A stretch of DNA of 64,000 nucleotides from contig NC_092520.1 in NCBI RefSeq assembly GCF_037038585.1, forward strand, positions 60,726,501 to 60,790,500, written 5' to 3'. The notes beneath the pieces were generated by a model. It had not been told where the DNA came from, ran no database searches, and was given only the letters and a program-made list of their open reading frames with translations. The translations under genes and the position numbers were made by a program. This document shows, in pieces, positions 20,186-34,800 of the stretch; within the stretch, counting starts at the first letter, position 1; the number at the start of each line of letters is the position of its first letter. The DNA is from Patagioenas fasciata. Lineage: Eukaryota > Chordata > Aves > Columbiformes > Columbidae.

Positions 20186-23100
20186 TAGCCATTTCTGTCA
20201 AAACAAAATTTGTGCCTGATGTTACTCTTAATTTCAGGTGAACTAGGGCAAGCTATAGATAGTTAAGTCTTCTCTTTATTTTCAGTGTAAATTAGCTCCT
20301 TGATATCTTCTACATTTTTTTTTTGCCATTTTTAAAAATAGGTCTGCATTTTTAATAACTTCTATGAGTATGTTTTGCAAAACATTCCATTGGTCACTGG
20401 ACAAAATCCAATCTCATCCAGTTTCATCCGATTCTTTTGTTTGACTTGTCTTATTTTTCTTGATGGAGGACTTTCTTATTATGAAATTTAGACTCACTCT
20501 GCTTAGTACCAAAAATAAATGAAATTGAAGCATGTTTGTGACAGACCACTGTGCAAGTAACAGCAGAGTAATGGACACTGTGAAACCTGCATGGTAGGAA
20601 TTCCAGAGTCGTGGACCCTGGGCACACTTGTCTCTAGCTCTGGAAAAATTAATGCAGCAGGTAACTAAGGAAGCTGACAAGCACACCTTTTAGCTCTGAA
20701 CTGAGTAGCTGAGTTTCCAACTGGCATAATTTCTACAGCAACTTCACTACAATTGAGTACTGGAGCTTTTGAATTCACATGATGAAAGAGGTTCTCGTTA
20801 AAAGTTCTGTCATAACTTTATTAGTACTGGATTCCATATTTGATATACCAAACCTGACCTGGAATGTAGTAAAAAAACCAAAACAACAAAGGGACATCAC
20901 TAATTGTTTTACAGTCAGTTATAAGTACAAATGAGTTTTTAGAATACAATACCTGGGTTTTCTCCTTGGTAATTCACTATTAGCAGAATTCATATTTAGC
21001 ACCTTGGTTATCTGAAGAAATATAAATTTGAACTGCAGAATTCTATTCCTATTTAGTAATACTGATTCATCAGAACTATAACATGCAATATGCAATGTTT
21101 GAGGAGAACAATTCATCATGATATATTGTGTGGAATTAAGAAATTATTTGATGTGGTATAATGAAATTATTTTCCCCAATCTGTTATCGTATTGATTCAT
21201 CTCAGCTTTTTAAAAACTAATTAAATAAGAGCACGAGATTTTTAATACCTGTGCTAGGTTAAGGTCATTAGTCCTTTTACCTTGTTATTTATGCAGACTA
21301 AATTCTGGCACTTCTGGTAAAAGCTCTTTTTCCTTTTTAAAAATATGTTTCTGAGAGCTGACAAATTGGTAAAAAAAAATTCTATTTGTGATTTCTTTTT
21401 TACTTTGAAGTTTGGTAGGTTTTTTGTTTTTTTTTTTTTTTTAATCTTATCACCTTATTTCTCCCAGCTTAATAGTATGTTTGGGGTTTTTTTGTGGTTG
21501 TTGCTTGTTTTATGGCTTGTGGGGTGTTGTTTGTTTGTTTGTTTGTTTTTGGTTTACAATTGAACTGGAATTGCCGTACTAAAAGAAAGTTTTGATAAAT
21601 TCTAAATTTAACAACCTTATTTCATTTCTTGTTTTCAGTTAATTGAAAGTGAAGATGGTCATTTCCCCTGTCAGTTCCCTTCCAAAATTTTCAATATTTG
21701 ATTAAACTCAAATAATTATTTCTGGATTAAATAATATTCAAATTTTGAGTTTTTGATGGTTTGGTAGCTATACTTAATTTCTATGCACTGCTGTGTTTTT
21801 GCATTTTTCTCCACTTTAATGTATCTCAGTATATTAAAATGCATTATTTGCTTCTTAAAACAGTTGCCTTAGAGTTGAAAAACACCTTATTTGACAGCCA
21901 AATGGTGGCATAATGAAAGCACCTCACCCTTCTTTACCTTACCTACAATCATCACATGAAATCTCTCAAACTGTAGGCATTTGGGGGTAGCCCTGTGGAG
22001 ACACTGTGTTCTGATAATCTCCAGATCATACCTGCTCTCACTTAGACCATCATTTTTGTCATTAGCTGGGTCAAGAGGAATCTTGGGAGATTAAAGATGG
22101 ATTCCTTTGGTTTGTGTTAGTGTGGCACAGCTGGATGCAAGATCTTTGTAATAGGTCTAAAATGGAAGAACTGTGGAGGGTAAGCAGAGAGAGAAAGCAA
22201 GAGAGCATAATAGGATAAAGTGTTTGGTATATAATTTACTGTCATCTGGCGTAGTCTGGGTCACAGTAGTGAGAGGGCAGGAGCAGCACAGAAGAGCTAA
22301 ATTCTTGGAAGGAAAAAAAAAGTGGTTTGAATGTATACTGGTCCTTTCGAAGTAGCTATTTCAGCCTGACTTTATTACAAGGTCAGAAACTATGTATACA
22401 AGGTTTGGGCTTTTTTAAAAGTATGAGTCAGCACTGTGATTCATGTCACATAGATGACAGAAGCTGTGCAGGTGTAGAGGTTGTGTTACGTAATCACCTT
22501 TTTTTTTTTTTTTTTTTTTCCAAACACCTATTGCCAAAGTTGTTTGTTTTGCTTATGCATTTTCTGTCAGCTGCTTTGTTTCTTTTAGCAGCGCTCTGGA
22601 GTTGGGAGCTGCTAAGCTGCAGAGTTGGGGAGATGAAACATCTGGAGGACTGGCAGAACAGCTGTGAGGAAGGCACGGCAGGAGCATGGAGCAGTTGGCA
22701 GAAAGGAAAGTTTCTTTTCTAAAAGAATAAGTCATTAAAACTTCTTGTAAAGGACTCATTTGAAAAGGGGAAAAAACATGTTTAATTGAAAGAATGGAGC
22801 GGAAGCTCTGTACAATGAGAAATTCACATTGTACCTATAGAGAAAGGCTGTGTAGATTGTATACATTAGTATACATAAGTATAGTTATTAGCTAAAATAC
22901 TCCTCTTTTCCATATGTTCAGATGATAATCATATCCTTGGAAAATGAACAATACTGCACAGAATGCTGTTGAAAGTGCTTTGTAATTTGGATATGAAAAA
23001 AGGCACAGCTTGAATAATCAAGACTAGCGTACGGATATATGATAATCAAATTAATTTAAAACAATAGCCATTTTCATTCCCGTGTGCATTTAGTTTTGGA

Positions 23101-26100
23101 AAATAAATAACATTATGAAATCATGATCACCATGGGAATTTTAAAATGACATTGTCAATGTCAGAGGACATTTTATGAATTTTATTTTATGTAACTCCAC
23201 TTACCAGTTTTTTAGTGTTTGCACTATCTTCTTTCTACATGGAAGAAGGGAAAAGAGGCATTCATTTGCTTGCTTTGTTCACGTTGCGTAATCTATTTAG
23301 GTCCTAAACAAAAGCTCTTGAATACTATTAGAAGTGGTGAATGTAAGTTTTGATCACAACTTAAGACACTGATCTGCAAGCTGTGTACCCATAGTGATAT
23401 GCCTTTTTCTCATAGTGAATATTTAAAAAAAAAACATTGATATTATGTATGCAAATTTAATGTCACATGTAAGTTTTTATGTCTGGATCTAAGACTTGGT
23501 TCATCGAAGGCTGACTAATAGAAGTCCAATCAACCTTCTTCAGTAGCTGCATAATCGTGGAACCACATTAACTGTAGGCATATTCTGATTTATCTGAAAG
23601 AATTCGTAGCAACTGTAGGGTTTGTTATGTGTAACTAGGGGTTTAAGTCAATCAGAAATAGGTTGAGGTGTCATCATGAGGGACTGATCCAATGTGAACA
23701 CTTGATAAAGCCTTCAAAAAAACACAACAAAGCAAACCAGAGTAGCAACAGACACTTACTCAAAACCAGGTTGCTCATGATCCGGTGGTTAGCACAGTGG
23801 TTAGGCTAGTTGGACAAGCAAGAAAATTGGATTCAGGTGTGTCTTCATTCATATCAATGTCCCTTTCTTCCCATGGCAGTATGTTAATCACCAGCCCAGT
23901 GTCTAGGCTGGAGGAAGGTAGGAAGGGAATTAGGGGAAAAGTCCCTTTCTGCTTCCTAAGTTGAAACCAGGTGGATTTTACAAAATAAAAAATAGACACG
24001 TTGAGATGCAGGAGGCAACCTGGTTGTAACCTAATTACTGTGGTACCCTGAAAGCGGGGGAATTATTTGCCCTGGATTTAAGTCTCAATTTAAAAGACTC
24101 GTGTTGAATTTTATTAAATAACCATGAGAAAAGAAACAGGGCTAATCTGTAGAGCTAGAGCACAAAACTTGGCAGGTGCTGTAACTGCCCGGCAGTTGCA
24201 CAACATGCCCCCTCCCACGGCCGCTGTGTTTCAAAAGGGGTGAGCCATGCTCAGTTCTTCAAAGGCTGCTGTAGGCACTGCACTCAGGAGAGGACTCCCA
24301 TTTTTGGCTCCTAAATAGACAAAGATGCCACCCTTGCAGCGCTGACTCAGACACCTTGGCTTTAACGGGGCGACAGCCACACCTCCCTGTACAGAAGTTC
24401 CGCTTGGCTTGGTGACTCCTAGTTAGCATGTGCATTTTATGAGTTTCTAATTCTTGTTTAATTTTGAAAAACTATTTAGGTGAAATACTGGCTATGGAAA
24501 TTTTATATCCAGGATATTTTGCATATTTTATTTGTAACCAGAATTTTTCCTGCCTTTTTCTTCCTTGATTTTTTTAAACGCACTAATATGTCTAGCAGTA
24601 CTACATTTTTGTATGAATATGAAAATGACTGGGAGTGATTACTTTTTTTTCTGAAATGTAGTCAAGAAGCAACTTGTTTATGACAAAAATAGGGTTGCAG
24701 GTATGGGAAAAGCATCCTACCTACAGTTAAAAATTAAAACAATGTTACAACAATTAATGGGAATTAACCCTGAAGCTTTTTTTTTTTTAATGTTAACAGC
24801 TGTTTTGTTAAAGTTTTATAAAAAAAAGGTTGTATGAAACCTTTTAATTTTTCTTTCTTACCATCGTGCAAATTGATTAACTTTAAAATTAAAATTTGCA
24901 GACATTAATGGGCAGAAAGTAGTAGTTACTACTTTCCTAAAATGTTGTGTTACAAAGTATAAGACAAATATGCGGTCTGTATGGGCAAGCCAGTTTAGCA
25001 GGAAGTCTTCCGAGTGCCAGATTCTGCCTCCTGTATTCACAAAAGTAATGCTTCATTTTGCACGTTGATTCATTAATTCATTTCCCTGACTAGCTAGGTG
25101 AAAGGTTGAAGGAATAAAGCATTTAGGCATGATGCAATTTCATTATACAGTTTAACAGAAGTTTTTAAACCTTTTTTTAAAGCTTTTGGGGAAATCTGAT
25201 TAAAATGGCAAAGGCTGAGAGACTGTACTTGTAGAGGTCTTTCCTAATGATCTGAAGGGAAACAAAATACAAGAGAGAAAATAAGACATTTTGAAGTCTG
25301 TCCTTCTGGGAGTTTTCAAATGTCTCTCCACTCTGGAAGATATCAAAAGTCTTGTGGCATGTGACTCTGTTATTGTTCCTCATGTCCTTTATTCCTATAT
25401 TATATCAGTAGTGCTTGTCTGCAGGTGGTTTGATAATTTTTAAACTGCAACGATAGCAATTGTGCAGGTCAAACTGAATTGTATTTTCATGAGTGACCTG
25501 GCTGACTTTGTTGTCCCAGCTGATGCTCTGCCACAGGGCTATAACCATAACCTTGACTTCAGCAACACTGGAACAGGGCTGTCTTGATCGATCACAAATC
25601 TCTCAACACTGATCACCCTCAGCATGAATAGCATCTAACCCACTGCTTATGTAGTGTAGCGTCACGCTGTACACAGCTCTACATACTATAGAGTCTGTGC
25701 ACACTATATTTAATCTGTCATTTGCCCTGCTGTACATTTATTTTAAAATGGGCTTGGGGCCTGGTTCATTTGGGTCTGTGTCTAAGACAGCAATGTGTTA
25801 GAGCAGGACAGGCTTCCAAATACATGGAATATCTATTACCTGTATGTACCTGTATGTATTCTCTAGAGATATAGCTGACATCGATGTGTATGTGGTTCCT
25901 GGTCACTGATGGCATTTTATGTTGGTGTACAAGTCTGATAAAATTGTTTTCAGGTTTCTGTCACAGATGCTAATTACAACTTTGTGATTTCCTGGGATAT
26001 AATCTTGGTAATGTGGGCAATGAAGTAAATGTGGAAGGGAATGCACCAGTCTTTCTCTTTTGTCTCTTATTTGCATTATTATCAAGTTTTGAATGAAGGA

Positions 26101-26545
26101 TATCCTTCTATGGTTTAAACCATTGCAATGCGTAGCATGGCGGTATATTTCTGTTTAGACAGTTCTCTGTATATTACTTTATGTTCTGTTTTTGGAGATA
26201 AGGAAACAGCTAAGGGAGAAGAAGAAACTGTTCCTACCATGTTAAAACGTGTAAAGAAATACTATATTAAAGACCACTTTAAAACTGGGCACTGCTGATT
26301 GTGAATAAGGGTGGCAGAACATGGTTGGCAGAACCAGTGAGTTAATCTAGTTCTAATCTAATTTCAGCTAGGATAAAGTGTTGTGTTTTTGCTGATGAAG
26401 CAAATCCATTGAACATCAATTTGATTGTGTTGGAATGGTGTCAGACTGGGTAAACTGGATTCTTTTTGGATAAGACTAAGTCTAAAATAAAACCTGGAAT
26501 ATGTTAGGTTCTGTTTGAATATAAAGAAACACTGTTGTCACTGTG
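20186..26545. other. Gene-free AT-rich DNA
   Basis: No coding exon, RNA gene or recent transposon recognised. Simple tracts include T- and TTTG-rich sequence at about 21420-21550 and poly-T at 22499-22519. A GC-richer island-like block at about 24170-24420 stands out from its surroundings. Short open frames are unsupported. Confidence 0.6.
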
Positions 26546-26710
26546 CGGGTGACTCATCACTGGCACAGGTTGTCTAGAAATATCCTCGGAGATATTCTGA
26601 ATATGGTCCTGGGCAACCAGCTCTTAGGTAGCCCTGCTTGAGCAGGGCAGGTTGGACAAGGTGACCTCCAGAGATGCCTTCCAGTCTGAACCATTCTGTG
26701 TTTCTGTGAA
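26546..26710 (+). mobile_element. CR1 LINE, 3' end fragment
   Basis: It contains CACTGGCACAGGTTG, CTGCTTGAGCAGGGCAGG, TTGGACAAGGTGACCTCC and ends ACCATTCTGTGTTTCTGTGA. This is the sense-strand CR1 3' UTR and terminal repeat. Severely 5'-truncated and moderately diverged. Confidence 0.9.
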
Positions 26711-28689
26711 ATTGGATTGTGTATTCTAGGACTTCATCTGCTATTGGGGTTTCAGTCTACACGACTGGTTTAGATCTAGTGGAAAGTAAAGCACTTCCCA
26801 AAAGCATGTAGCATGGGCATCCAGTTCTCAGCAGGCACTGTCTTAGTTCACAGGCTTTGTGTTGCAGAGTGCTGCTTGCTAATGCGGATATAGCCAGTAA
26901 CATCACATAGAGCTGAGTTAGCAAGTCCTTTGGTGTTGGCTTCTTTTCTCGGAAGCACATAGATATTGCAGAAAGTGCAGGCCAAAAGTTGACACAATTA
27001 CTTTGCATATTGAATCTATACAGACATAGCCCCTTAAGCCATTTTTTTGCAGGTTAGAAGACTCTGTTATTTGACTGCCAGCATCTAATAGATAGGCACC
27101 AGGCCAATCTGAATGTATATAGCATTGGAATATCTAGCCCATCTGAATTTGTAGACTTTCCTGCTAGTTGGTTGATTAGTTAGCACACCCTAAACTCTCT
27201 TGATTTAGCTCCTCGTTGGACAATTATTTATTCTTTCTGTCTTGCCAAAGGTAGGTAGAAGAAAACAGTGGGAGAAGGTAATACTGAGCTTCAATGGCAG
27301 AGGAAGCATGGGAAGATATGAAAGTGTTGCACTAGGTGGTGGGGGAGGATATATCTAGCTTAGGGTTGGTATGATGAAGGTTTGTCTTCACACTCAAGTC
27401 TGGAGCTCCTGCTGTGTATATTAGTCAATGAAATAATGCACTGACATGCTCTGACTGCTCAACACAGGACTCCCAGGGCAAAATGCCATCCGTGCTTACT
27501 CACCCCACTGGATAGCATTGTCTGCATTTTTTCTCAAGCTGTTTCTACAGGTATTCACTCTTCATGGTGCAGAGGGACCTGTAATTCTCTGAGAAGCTGT
27601 ACTTCAGGAAAAGGTGACTTTGCTGCATATTTATAAAAGTGCTGCTGCAAAGAGCAAATGTGAAAAAAATCTGGAGCTTCCCTCAGGCTTGGAGCCAAGA
27701 GCAGGCTTGCAAGCTGATTGTGAGACATCTGTCATCAGCAGGAGTTGCCAGTAGTGGAGCTGGGGCTACAAATGAGAGTGACAGAAGTACATGATGACCT
27801 AGTGAAAGAAAAGGATTTTCTAGGACAATGGGTAGTAGTTAATGATAAGAAAGCAAAATAAACTATTCACCTGAAAGAGGAGGATCAGGTATGGGGGCGT
27901 GGAGGGTTAACTACAGAGGACAAAACCACACCAAGAAATAAGCTGTGAGTAAGACTGGGGACAGCTAGCAAAATGCATGCATTGATGAGAAAGGAGTGAG
28001 CATGGTGAGAAAATATATAGGAAGTGAAGAGCAAAAAAGCAAAGAAAGAATGCAAAACCCCGGAAAATACTTGCTGCATTAAGGAAAGTAAAAACCACAA
28101 GAATGTATTTTCGATACTACTTTTCTATATGGTCTGTTGCTAATGTTGCCAGAATGAATGTTAAACAGTTTAAATGGAATGGTGTCTGAGATGAATTCTC
28201 TTCGGCTGTACGTCTCCTAGGCAAATGTGTGAGAACTGCTGATCTGTTCATCTTGTTCAGATCACATGAATGTGAACACAGCAGAGATTGGACTTGGAGT
28301 CCCTGTCTACAAATACAGAGGGGAAAAAAATGGAAAGAGAAAGCCTCCTCTGGGAAGAAAGGGAGTGATCCCATTATAAATGAAAGTCATACAACATCCC
28401 TTCTGGAGGCGTGTTGAAATTTCCCATGGGAGGAAGAAGAATAAACAAAGGTTGGTATTGCTAATAAAGAAAAATAGTTGGCAGCCAAGGAAACAGTAAT
28501 TATTTGATTGCAGTGTCCTGAAAAGCTAGCAATAGAAACAATACCAGTTAAAAGCAACAGGCCAAATGCAACTCGCTTGCAACCCTACCTGTTGTTACAC
28601 TAAGGATGTGTTTGCCTTACTGCTCCAAGAGCAGTGCTTTTCCAGCAAAATAATATGCCCTGGCTTTTTGCCTTTGCTGCTTTACTCTT
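26711..28689. other. Gene-free DNA
   Basis: Mixed-composition sequence with no recognisable gene, RNA or transposon. Confidence 0.55.
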
Positions 28690-28860
28690 CTTATGACCAC
28701 AGTGTTCCTGACGGTTTATTGTGTTTAACTTCACAACACTATTGTGAGGCACGCAAGGAGTTGCTATTATCTCTGCTTCACAAATGAGGAACAGAGCCTG
28801 CAGCAGAGCTTTGCTTACAGCCACACAGCTTATGGCAGGCAAGGGAGTTCCCAAATTGCA
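28690..28860 (+). mobile_element. Probable MIR (CORE-SINE)
   Basis: The motif order matches the MIR consensus by eye. An ACTTCACAACACTATTGTGA segment is followed by CTATTATCTCTGCTTCACAA, then ATGAGGAACAGAGCCTGCAG, then CTTACAGCCACACAGCTTAT. These correspond to the CTCACAACAACCCTATGAGG, ATTATCCCCATTTTACAGAT, GAGGAAACTGAGGCACAGAG and CAAGGTCACACAGCTAGTAA parts. Heavily diverged, as expected for an ancient amniote SINE. Confidence 0.65.
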
Positions 28861-31800
28861 GTCCGGTAACTTTCTTCGCTCACTTTCTTCAGTGGCAGAA
28901 AACAGGAATGCAATATTAGTACTGGGAGGGCATGTATAATGTCCTTTCCTGAACAGTGAATTTTACCTAACAGGAAATAAATGAGCAAAGCTTGCTATTA
29001 CAAAAAAGATACCCCTAAATCATGACTTCAGCAATTTCAAGAAGAGATCCATATAATCTTGAAAAATACGTTAATAATGAAATATTCATGTGTGTACTGC
29101 AGCAAGACCTTATTTAGAACAAGTACAGTTTCATTTTAAGTTCAAACTGGTAAAGCCTGTTAAGGCCAAATTGTAGCAGGCATTCTTACTTCTGAATGGA
29201 GAGGCAGATGTGTGGTGAGCTAGAGAGAAGGAAGCTGTGCTGTGCTCTGGGGGTGTTTCCAGCCTGCCTGGCGATGCAATCACAGTTCTGACTCTGCTTC
29301 CTCAGAGGTAACCTCACTGAATGGCACCATCTAGTTTACCTTTGTCACAGTGCAAAGAGTTGTTCTGCATTCCCAGTGATCTTGTTTTACCAGCAGTGTA
29401 CGGCTGAGTTGTGGGATGGTTTGTTCGCAGTTCACTGAGGGTTACATAGGAAACGCTGTGCTATGGCAACTAGCACTTTCTCAAGGCTGAGTGCACACTG
29501 AAAGTGCTTGAGAGGCAATGCTCGTGTAAGAATCCTGGCTAATGTTGTTGGGAAGGGTTAGATCATGTAACGAAAGCTCAGTCCTCCTTTGGCTAGAGAA
29601 TGAAGGGACGTGGGGTGTTCCCAACACACCAATTAATGCCCTTCTGTAAGGGCTGTAGCACCCTGACTTTCATCTGCAGGAAGGCAAAGCCATTTGACTA
29701 GATCTTCTTTCCTGATTATTGGGTGTTTGTTTGTTTTGGAGGGTGTTTGTTAATTTTTGTGGTTTTTTGTTTGTGTTGTTGTTTCCAGTTTGTCCATTTG
29801 TTACATTATCTATTAACAGTAGGGCAGGTCTTCAAGACCTTTAGGGTCTTCTCCTTTGCTTTTTTACTGTGTCTTTGAGTCTTTCCTTCTATCTCTTTTG
29901 CATCTACACTGGGCATCCGTTACCTGCTAAATGAGATCACAGTCTTAGTGAATTGTTACTTCCTGTTAGTTACCTTGGAGGACAGAAGAAAAACATCACT
30001 TTGAATTCTCAAACGTTTTTGTTACAAAAGCAGATTATTAAACTGAATAGTAGTTACAAGTAGAATAATCTTTTAGAACTTAGTTACACCATAAGAGTGA
30101 AAAACGTAGGCCATGCAAATTGGTGTTTCTAATAATACTAGTTTTAATTATGCCTGCAGCTTTTTAGGTATTTTAATATTAAGTATATTTTCCTTAATGA
30201 AAGAAAGCCAAACCTGAAACTAAATTGATAGCTGAAGACTGATAGTGGTCATTGTGGCTGCATATGAAACTGTATGTGCTTCATTTTATAGTGTTAATTT
30301 ATGACAAGAATTTATACTACAAATTAAAGTAACTGTTTTTATTTCTGGAATAGCTCTGCGAAGTTAGATATCAGCAGTACTTTCCAATGGGGTTGTAAAT
30401 TTGTCTTTCATTAGATATTTGTATGCAGCTATTTAAAAACGTCAACCTCCTGAATTAGTATGAAAGCAATGGGTTCAATTATGCCATTTTAAACAGTGAT
30501 CTGAAAAACAGCATGTAAAAGTGAGAATTTCTGAAATATTTTTCCCTTTTCACTGACTGCCTTGTTCATAAGAAAAAACAGCCACATTTTAGTTTCCTCT
30601 TTGGGTTTCCTTCTGTGGAAAATGATGATAACAGTTCTTCTCAGTCTCTTTACAGTTCTTTGAGATATGTGGAAGGAAAATACAAGCAAATAATTCAAAT
30701 ATTTTAAAATAGTGCTATGTGCAGTTTATTTTCCTTTGTCCATAAAGTATGCTTGAAAATCTATTTTTTTTCTTGCGTGTCTCAAGGTGGGATAAAGAAT
30801 TTTCCCTATGTTCCCTAGGTACTTTGGTTAACACTTTTGAATTGAAAAGACCATTTTAAGAACTCCTGATAGACTCAAGGAGGTTGGCGAAAGGATCTGC
30901 AGTGCTTGTGGGTGTTGGATGGTGGAAGATGAATGCCAGTGTGATGGTATAAATATTACATTAGCATACCCTTCTAAAAACAGTCTGCAAAACACCCTTG
31001 GATTGCCCTGCTCTCGTGAATAAGACTAAAATAGGAATAGCCCGAATAAGTACCTATTTACATGTGTGCTTAGAGCTCTGACAGGAGTACTTTGTACACA
31101 GGGAGATGGTTCAACAGTCGATAATGGTTTCGGTGTCAGTAGATGGCACTGGAGAGCACATTCCCCAGTTCCATCGGTCCAGTTCTGTAGGATCAGTAAT
31201 CACAGTGTCGTTGTGACCGATTTCTGTCTGAAGTTCTCTGCGTGGTGTTTTTAGTGAAAGTTAAGCCTACTTTAAGCTCACTGCTAAAAGCAGGCCTATG
31301 GAACTTGTATTAGAAAACTGTTACCCTGTGAATGTGAATTGTACTTTTTTTTTTTTCCCTACTGAAGGTCATTCCAGCTTCATTCCAGTTCTCAACACTT
31401 GTTTTGCTTCTGTAATTTTTTTTTCAAACCATAGACGATTTTAAATGAATGCGTCCATCTGAATTTATAAGTGACTGCAATGAGAAGAATTGGAATGGTA
31501 AAATTAGAGGAACCCTACTTCCCATTCTGAACAAAAGCAGTATCGACAAAAATCTACAGGAGCAGGTCAACCTTTGTTGAGCAACATTCCATTTCCTGTT
31601 GTATGGGCACTACACTAAACGCAGCCCCTTACCTTTGATGGAAATAAATGAACTGTTTGTCATTCCCAGTGGAAGCAGAATTCTTGAATGAGCCCAAAGT
31701 TCCCTTTTATAAGAAAGCAAGTATGAAAGGTCCTCGGTGGCTAGTCTGATGCCTGTTATTACTGGTTTATCAAAGCTTCCACCCATTCCATGTGGATAAT

Positions 31801-34800
31801 GAACTCACTCTGTCCTTTAACATAATTATTAGTCTAGACTGGAGACATGTCAGGTTAATATTTCCACAGAGAAGGGTTTTTCCCTTTAAAACCAGATGGT
31901 GACTTGAATCGTGGGACTAAATCTGGAACATGCTCCTAAAAAAGACCTTGGTTTGGTCCCATTGGCAAAGATTACCGTACTGGGAACCACTCCCAGAAAA
32001 GGAACAAATGTGATTCAGAAATAAGCTGGTTGATTCCCTGTGGAAAGGATCTAGTGAAAAAGTCTTGAGAACAGCATAGGCTAAAGGTATTTTACATTAA
32101 CCATGAGTTTCATTTCATATATTGCCTTGGCCTACTGCTGTACAGAAATTGCTATGCCCAAATATCTCATTCATTTCTGGGAGTGTCAGATGGTATTTTT
32201 TGCTAAACTAATGAAAAACATGTGTGATTTGATTAGATTGCTATTTCTCCAGCTTGTATCAGGTAGATAATGTGAAACAAAAGCATTAAATTTGACCTGA
32301 AAAGTAAAAATTCACCATGGTGACCTCTTCAAAGAGTTCTCTTAACAAAAAATAAGTAGACTGTAATTCATGCCTAATTAGCACTTCTTACAATACATCT
32401 TCACTCATGACTTACAATAGTTCCTGATTCAAAGCTATTCTGGGGAGTCAGGAAGTTTGCAAGATAGGGATTTCTGTGCTTATACCTGTACCAAGCTGAA
32501 AAGCTGGGAAGGATGGTCATTCATTTTTGGTTACAGAAGCAGAGTTTATCAAAGAAAGCTTCAGATTCTTGCTGATTTTCTGTGTCTAGCTAGCACTGGT
32601 GAAGTAGTTGGTCAGCATTTTCACTATTAACCTTCATTTTCAGTGTTTTGTAGTAGTAACAGTCCCTAAAATTTCTTTCCAAATAGAAACTTGGCATATA
32701 ATTTCTCAGTCCAATTATTTTTGTATAAATTTTGAGACAAATCAGTTTGTCCATTTTTAAGTTTTATGGGAGAGCATATTTTTTTATGGCTTCAGATGCT
32801 TTATTACATTCCTGTAACAGTGCAGGAGTTCATTAAAAGGAAAGTTTTCAGCACTTGCTGTTAACCTGTGGGGGTTTTTATGTGTTTATTTTTTTAAAAA
32901 AATTATTTTTATTAGAAAGTAGCTACTGTGCACCTTGTATTATTTAGCATATAATATTATTTCACAGAAACAGACTGGCTTATTATGGACTGCTTGGCAC
33001 TCTCCTGTCAGTGATCTGTAAATAAAGGACTATATTAAGTGTTAAGTGTATGAGAATAAATTTTCAACTAGACCTATGCCAGGAAATGCCTTTGAAGGTA
33101 GGCTAAGCTCAGATAACGCATTGCAGTGTTATCTAATGTAGACCTTTTTCCAAGCTAAAATCTAGGATATCTGCTCTCTTGCCCCAAAGTCTACCTAGCT
33201 GACATCTATTCTAACTGCCCATCAAGATTAAACTTGCCTAGTTAGGTTAAGTTAAGTTAAGTTAAAGAGTAGCAACCCACAACTTCATGAGGGGAAAAAA
33301 AGTGAGCTTAGCTCATGTAGACCAAGTTAACAACTAGCCTTGGATAATTTTCTTTATCTAGATAAACTCTTTCTAGTAATAGACAGTGATAGAATGTAAT
33401 AGAAATTACTTTAGTATCTCTAAATTTCTTTAAAACTCTATTTCAAGAGAAATATAGTATGTTTTTAAGGATGCCTTCTGTCACTGAACTCTGGTGCAAG
33501 ATTAGATCCTCATAAATAAAAAATATTATCATTCTGTGTACTTGAGTAGGCCAGCTTTATACTTGCTGGTAGTTGGATATGAAATAGTTTAAGACATTAA
33601 TGACCTAAAAAGATATGAAATCTTTTGCTCCATATAAAGCCAAAAAATTGGCAAGTAAAATGGAGTATCGTCCTACTTGCTGGCCACAGTTCTTTGTATG
33701 ATAAAACCCCTCTTAAGCAATACCTACACAGCATTAATGCTACAATGGAACCACCGGGAGGTTAACAATTCACAGAAATAAGCACTTTTCCCTTCATTGT
33801 CCACACATTTGAATCCACGATTCTCTGAGAAGTGTATTAACTTCCTTGATGAAGAAATAACTTCATCGTTGGGTTAAAGTCATTTTTATTTATAGAAACA
33901 AAGTGTATTTGCAATGGTAGGTAGGTAGGTCTGTAGATTCAACAGTGATTTAGAGTCTGTAGACTTTTTCCTGATTGTACTGTTTTCTTTGTCCATCTGA
34001 TCACTGTGCTTCATTTTAATAATGGATGATAATGGTAGCAGCAATGACAATGAAAATAATAATGGATCATAATAAAAATGCGATGTCTTGCTTCACCAAA
34101 AAAATAAATAAATTGAAAAGCAAGTGGATTCAGCAAACATACAATCTGATGTGCTAGTTTATAGTACATGTATTTTAAATACACCTCGATCCTTGTGAAA
34201 TTGGGGAACTTGAACATAGGATGGGTCTCAGAAAGACAGATATGATGATTGGTGGATGCCTATCTTTATGACTTGTGTTAATAGGCTCAGTAGTTACAAA
34301 GAACTGTGGGAACAGTATCTTGGATACCCCTACTGAGGAGATCCTTGCAGAGACCAAAGTTTGCCATCAATCCAAGGTGATTCTGCTCCAATCTAAGGTC
34401 AGGGAAACACTTGTGGTAAATTTAATGCTGAGTCCAGCATTACTACTTTAGATGCTGGATCTGACAGTTCGCGATGCATTATTGCTATTATCATCATCAT
34501 TATGAAGAGTTCAAAATTTAGGTCTCGGACTGAGTAATCCTGTACGGTTCCAGGGAAGGTGTTGCAGGTGAATGTCTGATCACTCTGTGGCTCTGGACAT
34601 CAATGCTTCCTCTTCTGCTTCTCCAGCCACCCTGTTTTTCATTGTAAATGCAATTAGGTAGGGCTGGTATAGTAGAGAATTAAGCCAGCTACCTTGGGTT
34701 TAGGAAAGGCAAGAGACTGTTTTCACTGATTCAGACCCAGAGAGGGGTTATCAGCAGAGGGGTACACCACTCTCCTAGAACCTTCTCCTTGATCTTTTAT

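Noticed and set aside
22499-22519. Poly-T tract considered as an RNA polymerase III terminator or a reversed retroposon tail
   Set aside because: No A/B box, no RNA-gene-like sequence next to it, and no target duplication found by eye.
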